Below the pieces are notes generated by a model that saw only the letters and a program-made list of their open reading frames with translations, ran no database searches and was not told where the DNA came from. From positions 1 through 45,945 of the forward strand of contig CALZIZ010000015.1 of the NCBI GenBank assembly GCA_945787465.1: a DNA stretch of 45,945 nucleotides, read 5' to 3'. Positions within the stretch are counted from its first letter, which is position 1. Each line of letters starts with the position of its first letter. The translations under genes were made by a program, and so were the position numbers. Shown here in pieces: positions 26,226-32,578 of the stretch. The DNA is from an uncultured Desulfuromonadales bacterium (lineage in GTDB: Bacteria > Desulfobacterota > Desulfuromonadia > Desulfuromonadales > Trichloromonadaceae).

Positions 26226-27023
26226 TCAGGCCTCGGGAATCTTCAGAAGCCGACGGCAGCGGGGGTAATCGGTGCACACCCAGAAAAGCTTGCCCGAATG
26301 GGTGCCCTTGGTCACCCGGCGCCGCCGCATCGCTGCCCCGCAAGAGCCGCAGGTAGGCCCGGCGGGTTGCACCGGGTCGCTGGCAATTTCGGCCGCAGAA
26401 CCGTTTGCATCACCCAGTTGCCATTCCTCTTCGGGCTCCGCCGGAGCAGCTTCCAGACGGCCGAGCTGCCATCCAGGATGACCCTCGTTCTCGGCCCCCG
26501 ATTCCCCTTCCACCACGCTGAGCCCTAAGGCCTGGTTCAGCGCTTCCCGCACCTGCTCCGGGTCCCCCCCGGCAATTACAGGAATTTGGGCAATATCCAG
26601 AACCTCCCTCATGGAAGACATCCCTGAATCGGCCTGAGGAACAGCAAGGACGACGGCGGCGACGTCCAGGGTTTTACGGTCGCACACGATAAAATCGGCA
26701 ACCTGGCCCCGGAGCTTCTCCGTGGCCCTGCGACGGGACTTTTTACCCAGACCCGGGCAAAGGCAGACCAGTTCAGCCAGGGGCATTTTCCCAAACACCC
26801 GCCAGGGCTCCCCAAGCATCTCCTCAAGCTCTTCAAGAAGCTTGCGCTCGGCTTCAGAAAACAACTCCCGCTGCGGCTCGTAAGCCGCCTCGAGCTGAGC
26901 CTTCAGCACTCTCGAGCGGCTCACCAGGGCCATGGCCAACAGCACTAGCAGAATAAACAGGCCCGTAAGCAGCGCATTTTCAGGATCACTGAACCAGGCC
27001 CTCAGCCAGTCCTGAATACTCAT
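26226..27023 (-). CDS. Membrane-anchored DUF2726 protein with C-terminal zinc ribbon
   Basis: A 265-residue protein. Residues about 13-33 form one transmembrane helix (ALLTGLFILLVLLAMALV). A DUF2726 domain follows (about 50-175), a restriction-endonuclease-like fold: RKLLEELEEML, FIVCDRKTLDVAAVV. After an acidic linker, the last 45 residues form a topoisomerase-type zinc ribbon with CGSC and a later C-x5-C pair (WVCTDYPRCRRLL). The start at 27023 has GAGAGG about 8 nt upstream. The PD-(D/E)xK catalytic residues are not all evident, so it may bind rather than cut nucleic acid. It follows the PATAN and HDOD-GGDEF genes on the same strand after a 177-bp gap. Confidence 0.82.
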   Translation of the reverse strand: MSIQDWLRAWFSDPENALLTGLFILLVLLAMALVSRSRVLKAQLEAAYEPQRELFSEAERKLLEELEEMLGEPWRVFGKMPLAELVCLCPGLGKKSRRRATEKLRGQVADFIVCDRKTLDVAAVVLAVPQADSGMSSMREVLDIAQIPVIAGGDPEQVREALNQALGLSVVEGESGAENEGHPGWQLGRLEAAPAEPEEEWQLGDANGSAAEIASDPVQPAGPTCGSCGAAMRRRRVTKGTHSGKLFWVCTDYPRCRRLLKIPEA

Positions 27024-27200
27024 GACCATGCCTCTCCGAATCGCGAAGACATCGCCCGTTCTGGGCCCGGGGCCCAAACGCCAGAACGGCCATACTTTGG
27101 TTTCACCATCTTATTCTCCGGGAGTCAAAAGGTAATTCGCACAATCGGCGCTTATTATGACACAATAACAAAGGCCTTCCAATACCCAGAAGTTGTATGA

Positions 27201-27695
27201 CTATACCAAACGGGAAGTGTCAACGGGGTTGATGCGACAGGCCTGCTCCAGGGCTCCTTCAACCTCGAGATGCACAGGTCCCTTGAGAATCCCCTCGGGC
27301 AGGCAGGTATCAAACTCCAGGGTTCCCCGCTCCCAGCTCAGGGCATCGGCCAGGGCAATGATCACCAGTTGCGACAGGGCCGTCTCCAGAGACTGCTTGT
27401 CGAACACCCCCGCCTCAATCAGGTCGCCGGTAAAGCGCCCCCCCCGGCCACGACTCTCAACCAGCAGCGATTGCATGCGCTTCAGGTCGAGACAGCCGAT
27501 ATCGGTGAGAAATTCACCAAAGCGCTCCCCGGGCTGGGTCGAAGTCACAAAGATAATTTTGCCGTTTCTAAAATAAAAGGATTTTTCAATCCCGTCCTGG
27601 CTCAAACGAAGAGTGCCGGTCTTGGCCAGGGCTTCGGCTCCTGAAACGACTTCTTTAAGGGAGACCAGGCTCAGGTCACCGGTTATTTTTGCCAC
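27201..27695 (-). CDS. Stand-alone PATAN (DUF4388) protein
   Basis: A 164-residue single-domain DUF4388 protein: ITGDLSLVSLKEVVSGAEAL, GTLRLSQDG and FYFRNGKIIFVTST match the N-terminal half of the PATAN-HDOD protein at 13351-14628 along the whole length. The domain is thought to mediate protein contacts in signalling systems. The start is GTG (27693-27695); the Shine-Dalgarno is weak. It lies 49 bp after the HDOD-GGDEF gene, so together they look like a split version of the fused PATAN-HDOD design. Confidence 0.82.
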   Translation of the reverse strand: MAKITGDLSLVSLKEVVSGAEALAKTGTLRLSQDGIEKSFYFRNGKIIFVTSTQPGERFGEFLTDIGCLDLKRMQSLLVESRGRGGRFTGDLIEAGVFDKQSLETALSQLVIIALADALSWERGTLEFDTCLPEGILKGPVHLEVEGALEQACRINPVDTSRLV

Positions 27696-27744
27696 GTCTT
27701 GCCGCTCTTTCAGAAAAGGGAAAAAGTAACTTCTTCACCGACCA

Positions 27745-29304
27745 TCAACCACCCAGCTCGCCGGCGGTCACCCGGTTGCGGCCATTATGCTTCGAGTGAT
27801 AGAGGGCCTTGTCGGTGGCCTCGATAATCTGCGCTTTTTGCATGACGCCCAGTTCTGGCAGATAGGTAATACAGCCGATGCTGATGGTGGCCCGAATTTC
27901 AACCCCGTCGCAGACGGTCACCGTCTGCTCGATGGCCCTGCGCAACCTCTCGGCCATAACCTTGGCCCCGGTGGCATCGGTTTCCGGCAGCACGATGGCG
28001 AACTCCTCCCCGCCGTAGCGCGCGGCAATATCCGAGGTGCGGGAATATTTCAACACCTTGGCGCTGAAGGTCTTCAATACCAGGTCCCCCGCCGGGTGGC
28101 CGTAGGTATCGTTGACTTTTTTGAAGTGATCGATGTCAAAAAGGATCAGGGAAAAAGGCCGCTTGTAGCGCCCCGCGCGACTGAGCTCCTTGTCCATCAG
28201 CTCCTGGAAATACCTGTGATTGTAAAGCCCGGTCAGCCCGTCGCGAAAGGCCATCTCCCGCAGTTTTTCGTTGGCCTCCATCACCTCCTGGGCCAGTCGC
28301 TCGGCCTTTTCCTTGGCCTGCTTGAACTCCATGACCAGCTGCTCGTAAGACAGGTTCAGCTTGCCCAGCTCTTCGTTGGCCTCTTGAAGGATCTGGGAGA
28401 AGGGGCGCATATCGCCGGCGTCGATTTCAAAAGAGGAGAGGATCTCGATACTCTTTTCGGCCACCGCATCGATGAGCGCCTCTATCCGCTCAGGGGCAAT
28501 CTTGTATTTCTGCTCGAGGATCAGGTTGACCTCGCGGATTTTCTCACCGCTGCGCGATCCGTGATAGACTGAGGATATCTTATCCGAGAGGCTGAGCACC
28601 TCAGTGGCAAGCTGCCATGACTGGGGGGCCTGATCCACCCGATGGTGGTAGCGGATCGGTTCGAGGATATTTTCGGGCAGCGACCAGCGACGCAGTGCCT
28701 CGGCGCCAAGGGTCGAATGATCGAAACCGAAAATTTGTTCTTCGACCTCGGCAATCGACCTCCCGCTCACCTGATTTTCCTCTAAAACCTTGAGATAGTC
28801 ATTGGGCCGACAAAAATACATCAGGGCAATGCCGATATCCTGCAGCAGGGCAGAAACAAAAGTGTCGTCGCTGCGAAACCCGACCAGTTTCCCGATGAGC
28901 TCGGCACCGACCGCTGCGGTAATCGAGCGCTTCCAGAAAAAATCGAAATCAAAGCCCCCTTCGCTATCGCGACGCATCTCGGTGGCAATCACAAAGGACA
29001 GGGCGATGTTCTTGAGCACATCGGCCCCCAGAACGCTCAGGGCCTTTTCGATGCTGGTCACCGGAAAGCTCAGGGCATAGAAAGAAGAGTTGGCCACCTT
29101 GAGAATTTTCGCGGTCAAGGCCGGGTCGGCAGAAATAATCCGCGCCAGCTCGCCAAAGGATTTATCATCCTTCTTGACTACGTCAAGGATTTGAACGGCA
29201 ATCACCGGCGGCGACGGCAGCTTGACATTGCCCTGAAAGAAACTGTCCATGGGGCTCGCTTGTTCTGCGCGCGATTCATTTTGAATGTTTTCTTGCCCAG
29301 ACAT
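27745..29304 (-). CDS. HDOD-GGDEF protein (probable diguanylate cyclase)
   Basis: A 519-residue cytoplasmic protein. Residues about 25-225 are an HDOD domain (LPSPPVIAVQILDVVKKDD, LTAKILKVANSSFYAL, ALLQDIGIALMYF). A coiled coil follows (about 300-345), then a GGDEF domain (about 350-510) with DGLTGLYNHRYFQ, FDIDHFKKVNDTYGH and the active-site GGEEF. The active motif is intact, so it should make cyclic di-GMP from two GTP. No RxxD product-inhibition site is evident in the expected place. The ATG at 29304 has GAGAGG about 10 nt upstream; a longer in-frame start (29349) adds 15 residues before the domain. It is the first gene of an operon with the PATAN protein. Confidence 0.92.
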   Translation of the reverse strand: MSGQENIQNESRAEQASPMDSFFQGNVKLPSPPVIAVQILDVVKKDDKSFGELARIISADPALTAKILKVANSSFYALSFPVTSIEKALSVLGADVLKNIALSFVIATEMRRDSEGGFDFDFFWKRSITAAVGAELIGKLVGFRSDDTFVSALLQDIGIALMYFCRPNDYLKVLEENQVSGRSIAEVEEQIFGFDHSTLGAEALRRWSLPENILEPIRYHHRVDQAPQSWQLATEVLSLSDKISSVYHGSRSGEKIREVNLILEQKYKIAPERIEALIDAVAEKSIEILSSFEIDAGDMRPFSQILQEANEELGKLNLSYEQLVMEFKQAKEKAERLAQEVMEANEKLREMAFRDGLTGLYNHRYFQELMDKELSRAGRYKRPFSLILFDIDHFKKVNDTYGHPAGDLVLKTFSAKVLKYSRTSDIAARYGGEEFAIVLPETDATGAKVMAERLRRAIEQTVTVCDGVEIRATISIGCITYLPELGVMQKAQIIEATDKALYHSKHNGRNRVTAGELGG

Positions 29305-29718
29305 GATGAAATGCCTCTCAAATTCCAGAGAAAACCGGGCTTGTGACAAAAACCGGGCGTTCTCTTATCCACACGGTTGACCATCCTGCTCTACGGACTG
29401 GCCGAAGATTGTAATTTTAAATCGTCAAGGGGATATTGACTGCGGGGATTGATTGTGCAACAAGAGTGCCGTCGACTCCCTTGCCCCCGGGGGCAAAGGA
29501 CGTCCCTTGACAAGAGCAGGGGTTGCTTTGTTAATATTGGCATTGGCCAAATCTTTATTAGACGAAACGACGAATTGGTGCTATTTACTTGAAACTTAAT
29601 AATTCCTGACGGGCTTCAGGGTTCCGGCGTCTTTCGATCCATGAACTTCTGGTGGACCTTTTGACTCCGGGCACCCCCCTCAACCCGCATTTTTGCAGTA
29701 GAGGTTTACTAGACAACG
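29305..29718. other. Intergenic region between divergent genes
   Basis: A possible plus-strand promoter: TTGACA (29507-29512), 18 bp, TTAATA (29531-29536), about 185 bp before the SHOCT gene. Otherwise I see nothing. Confidence 0.4.
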
Positions 29719-30252
29719 ATGTCGGAACCGAAAGAAAAACAAAAAGGTATATTCAGCAGTATCTTCTTCACCTATTTCATCCTCATCTTCCACGGCCTGC
29801 TGATCGTCGGACTGGCTTTCCTGGTGGTCTTCTTCCGTGGCGTGGTTGAATACATGGAGTGGATCGTAGGCGGCGGCATTACCCTGGTGCTGCTGTCCGG
29901 GTTCCTTTTCTACCGCAAGCTCAAAAAAAGCAACCGCGACCTGCGTGATATCATCAACGACCCGGCCTTCAAGGGCAAATCCCTGGAGATCAGCTTTCTC
30001 GGCGGAGTCGCTTCGGTTAAAGTCGGCAGCGCGCCGGAGCAATCACCGGCCGCCCTGGCCCACGACGTCTCCACGTCTGTCCAGCAGCTTGAAGACCCCG
30101 AAACCGTGCGAATCCGCGACCTCGGTCGACTGGCCCACCTGCTCGAACAGGAGCTGATCACCAAGGAGGAGTACGAACAGCTGAAAAAAGACCTCCTTCA
30201 CCAGGCAAAGCGACCGGCAGCCACTGCAGGCCCTGGGGCCGGACGCCGCTGA
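29719..30252 (+). CDS. Two-TM membrane protein with C-terminal SHOCT domain
   Basis: A 177-residue protein. Two hydrophobic segments (about 14-39 and 48-64) form a membrane hairpin, followed by a basic cytoplasmic segment. The C-terminus has a SHOCT-like helix pair: IRDLGRLAHLLEQELITKEEYEQLKKDLL (in parts, residues about 131-160). SHOCT motifs are short oligomerisation or adaptor modules; no enzymatic role is expected. The start codon has only a distant GAGG (about 14 nt), so its initiation signal is weak. It is monocistronic, divergent from the HDOD-GGDEF gene. Confidence 0.72.
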   Translation: MSEPKEKQKGIFSSIFFTYFILIFHGLLIVGLAFLVVFFRGVVEYMEWIVGGGITLVLLSGFLFYRKLKKSNRDLRDIINDPAFKGKSLEISFLGGVASVKVGSAPEQSPAALAHDVSTSVQQLEDPETVRIRDLGRLAHLLEQELITKEEYEQLKKDLLHQAKRPAATAGPGAGRR

Positions 30253-30375
30253 TCCTGTTTTTGGCATAAAGATCGCAATCGTAATAGCCAACCCTTGGCA
30301 AGAGGTTCTTTGAAATTAGCAGTCGAAGGCCATTCACCCTTTTGCGTAATTCGTTAACAGCCAATAGTGCAGGCC

Positions 30376-30437
30376 CTCGGGTAAAGCGTGGTGAGCAGGC
30401 CCGCCTCGAAGCGGGAAGCCTGAAGCGTCTTTCAGAG
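30376..30437 (+). repeat. 62-bp unit A (candidate small RNA)
   Basis: It contains a foldable core: CAGGC-CCGC-CTCGAA-GCGG-GAA-GCCTG, flanked by AAAGCG and CTTTCAG. One base differs from unit B at 30817-30878. Terminator-like hairpin at 30529-30568. Confidence 0.6.
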
Positions 30438-30528
30438 GCAAGCATCTGATCCATGGGCGATGCTGCAGAGGTGAATCAGACGCCTTCTACTCTATTTCAA
30501 AACCTCAGAGAATGTGTTTCCCTCATTC

Positions 30529-30568
30529 CAGGCCCCCCGCTTCAGCGAAGCGGGGGGCCTGCCTTTTT
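30529..30568 (+). terminator. Strong hairpin with T-run after repeat unit A
   Basis: CAGGCCCCCCGCTTC (30529-30543), loop AGC, GAAGCGGGGGGCCTG (30547-30561): 15 perfect pairs, followed by TTTTT at 30564-30568. Confidence 0.85.
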
Positions 30569-30816
30569 GGCCTGTCATTTTTTCGACAAAATGTCAAAAT
30601 ATCGCCACGGAGTCACCGTCATCGCTTCTTCCCGTGAAGCTAAATATACCGCAAACCCTTACCATTGCAGGGCTACCAAAGAATTCTCTCCACAGAAGCA
30701 ATTATTGGCATGGACTTCGCTTATACCAAAAGTACCTCCAAGCGAAGCAGTTCTTTAAAAATCGGGTCAGTGCGATTCACTCTCAAGGCTCTCGTCAACA
30801 TGCCGCAAGGTAACAT

Positions 30817-30878
30817 CTCGGGTAAAGCGTGGTGAGCAGGCCCGCCTCGAAGCGGGAAGCCTGAAGCGACTTTCAGAG
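30817..30878 (+). repeat. 62-bp unit B (candidate small RNA)
   Basis: Direct repeat of unit A (61 of 62 bases). The sequences before and after the two units are unrelated, apart from the general layout of repeat, then spacer, then hairpin. Confidence 0.6.
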
Positions 30879-30962
30879 ACGACCATTTGACTGGGGACGA
30901 GGTTCCCGGGTGATTCGCCTGTCCCAACAGCCAAACCGATCTCCTCTGATCCTTCCTTGGCA

Positions 30963-31001
30963 CAACAAAAGCCCCGTCCGAACTGGACGGGGCTTTTGTT
31001 G
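30963..31001. terminator. Strong hairpin after repeat unit B
   Basis: CAACAAAAGCCCCGTCC (30963-30979), loop GAACT, GGACGGGGCTTTTGTTG (30985-31001): 17 perfect pairs, U-rich at either 3' end, so it can act in both directions. Confidence 0.8.
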
Positions 31002-31183
31002 TTGGGCCGCTGTGCAAACAAAATTTGCCACCAAGCCACGAAGACACCAAGAGGATCAAAAACAGGATCTTATCCGGCCTTTTCCGATTTGATCTGCGTC
31101 CCTTTACCAAGTGTCCGTTTTTCCTCTGGGCCCTGTAGAAACAGTTTTCTGCCTTGGAGCCCCCCCCCGGACAATGCCGATTT

Positions 31184-31861
31184 CTAAAGCAAGCCCATCA
31201 TTCTCAGGTGCCGCACCAGGTTGGTCAGTCCCATAACCACCACCATCACGCCGGCCCCGCGGATCATCCAGGTCCTTGCGCGCCTGCCGAGCCAATGGGC
31301 GGCGCTGCCGAAAAGCAGCAGCGCCGGGGCGGTGCCGAGCCCGAAAGCAAGCATGGTGACAGCGCCCTTGAAGGGGTCGGCGCTCTGGGCTGCGCTGATT
31401 GCCATAGCATAGAGAAAACCGCAGGGCAAAAAGCCGAACAACAGCCCGAGCGGCAACGCCGAGAGACCGACCGGCAGGCTCCTCAAGCCCCGCACCGCCC
31501 CCGTCATGGCCCTCACCGGCCCGGCGAACTCAAGGCTCAGCAGGTTGAAATGGCTGAAGAGCCCGGCACTACCAAGGCCGATGAGAATCAGAAACAGGTC
31601 TGATCCAAGCAGGATCACCCGGGAGAGCTCGCGAAAGCTGTCGGTGTAGGCAATTGCCGACCCGAGCCAACCGACGATCAGCCCGATCAGGCCATAGGTC
31701 AGCAGGCGCCCCAGGTTGTAGAGCAGGTGAAAGGGCACGCCTGCCCGGCGCCCGTCGCTGGTCAGTGAAAGCGCCACCACCAGGCTGCCGCACATGCCGA
31801 TGCAGTGGCCGGTGCCGAGAAAGCCGGTGGCCAGGGCCATGGTAAAAAGAGGGTCGATCAT
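31184..31861 (-). CDS. Sulfite exporter TauE/SafE (UreH-like) membrane protein
   Basis: A 225-residue polytopic membrane protein, about six helices. The N-terminus has GTGHCIGMCGSL and the second half repeats it as GFLPCGFLY, the Cys-containing motifs of the UreH/SafE-like family often encoded at the end of ccoGHIS clusters. In cbb3 clusters such proteins are thought to help metal supply or oxidase maturation; related domains occur in DsbD-type thiol carriers. Its ATG overlaps the stop of the preceding FixH-like gene (ATGA), so it is the last gene of the oxidase maturation operon. Function here is inferred from context. Confidence 0.85.
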   Translation of the reverse strand: MIDPLFTMALATGFLGTGHCIGMCGSLVVALSLTSDGRRAGVPFHLLYNLGRLLTYGLIGLIVGWLGSAIAYTDSFRELSRVILLGSDLFLILIGLGSAGLFSHFNLLSLEFAGPVRAMTGAVRGLRSLPVGLSALPLGLLFGFLPCGFLYAMAISAAQSADPFKGAVTMLAFGLGTAPALLLFGSAAHWLGRRARTWMIRGAGVMVVVMGLTNLVRHLRMMGLL

Positions 31862-32295
31862 TTCAGTAGCACCCGAGGAAGATCAAAGGTAAGGCTCTTG
31901 CGCTGCCCGCCAGGCAGTTGCAGCTCGAAACTCGCCCGCCAGGCCCCGGCCATGGTAAAGACCGCCTCCCCCAGGTAGCGGCCCTCCTCGGCCTTTACCG
32001 AAGGGCGGTTCTCCGGCATGGGCATGGCCGGCATGCTCAGGTCGCATTTGACAGTACAGTCCGTCAGGGGCTCTCCCCGGGCGTCGCGCACCTCAAGGAC
32101 AAAGGCGACCGGTGTCATGCTCTTAAGCGGCGCCGCGGCAAAGGTCAGGGTGCCTGCAAGGCCTTCGCTCCTTGCGGTAAACCCTTGGGATTCGGCAGCC
32201 TGGGCAGCGCCACCAAAGAGCAGCGCAAGCATCAGCCCGGCGAGAATCCTGAAAAACCCGGAGCAAGGCTTATGACTTTGGTTCATGTTGTTCAT
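31858..32295 (-). CDS. Secreted FixH/YtkA-like protein
   Basis: A 145-residue exported protein: signal peptide (FRILAGLMLALLFGGAAQA), then a beta-sandwich of the FixH/YtkA type with MTPVAFVLEVRDARGEP, CTVKCDLSMPAMPMP and GRYLGEAVFTMAGAWRASFEL. The MPAMPMPE segment with two Cys just before it suggests copper handling, as in periplasmic copper chaperones, but that is inference. The ATG at 32295 has GGAGG about 9 nt upstream; a further ATG is at 32286. It starts inside the 3' end of ccoS and ends in an ATGA overlap with the SafE-like gene. It is the second FixH-like protein in the cluster. Confidence 0.82.
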   Translation of the reverse strand: MNNMNQSHKPCSGFFRILAGLMLALLFGGAAQAAESQGFTARSEGLAGTLTFAAAPLKSMTPVAFVLEVRDARGEPLTDCTVKCDLSMPAMPMPENRPSVKAEEGRYLGEAVFTMAGAWRASFELQLPGGQRKSLTFDLPRVLLK

Positions 32296-32467
32296 CGGTC
32301 TTTGCCTCCTTGGCAGAAATAGGCTCGGGGTCATCTTCGAGCATCCGGTATTTGGCCCCTTCCACATCGTCGAATTCCCCCTTCTTGACCGCCCAGAGAA
32401 AGACCAGCCAGACTCCGGTACCAAGAAACAGGGACAGAATAATGAGAATGATGGTGGAAGAAAGCAT
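32270..32467 (-). CDS. ccoS: cbb3 oxidase maturation protein CcoS
   Basis: A 65-residue membrane protein typical of CcoS/FixS: an N-terminal helix (STIILIILSLFLGTGVWLVFLWAV), then KKGEFDDVEGAKYRMLEDD, the family signature. CcoS is needed for incorporating heme and copper into CcoN. The start at 32467 has GGAG about 8 nt upstream. Its 3' end overlaps the next gene by 26 bp. Confidence 0.95.
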   Translation of the reverse strand: MLSSTIILIILSLFLGTGVWLVFLWAVKKGEFDDVEGAKYRMLEDDPEPISAKEAKTDEQHEPKS

Positions 32468-32483
32468 GTTTTCACTCCGTTCA

Positions 32484-32578
32484 AACAAAGGTAAAAGGGT
32501 AAAGGTTCAAGGTAAAAGGTTTAAAAGTCAGCCTCCCCGGGCCTTTCCTTGCACCTTGATCCTTGCACCTTGATCCTT
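32484..32578 (-). repeat. Short tandem repeats at the ccoI 3' end
   Basis: The 14-bp unit CCTTGCACCTTGAT occurs twice in tandem (32547-32560, 32561-32574), followed by CCTT. Degenerate GGTAAAAGG/GGTTCAAGG copies fill 32489-32520. The 14-bp repeat encodes part of the CcoI C-terminal tail. Confidence 0.75.

Larger units (their letters stand above)
30253..31183. other. Gene-free region of 931 bp with paired repeat/terminator units
   Basis: Two 62-bp units (30376-30437 and 30817-30878) differ at one base, and each is followed, at about 90 bp, by a strong hairpin with T residues. ORFs of 90-130 codons can be drawn through it on both strands, but they cross the hairpins and repeats and resemble no family. 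Near 31022-31050 is a CCAAGCCACGAAGACACC phrase typical of dispersed intergenic repeats. Confidence 0.6.

Noticed and set aside
30376-30880. Tandem glycine riboswitch
   Set aside because: Two similar units in tandem suggested it, but the units are 380 bp apart, key conserved positions do not match, and no gene follows on the plus strand.
30453-31110. Several 90-130 codon ORFs in the gene-free region
   Set aside because: They run through perfect hairpins and the repeated units, have no ribosome-binding sites and no recognisable family.
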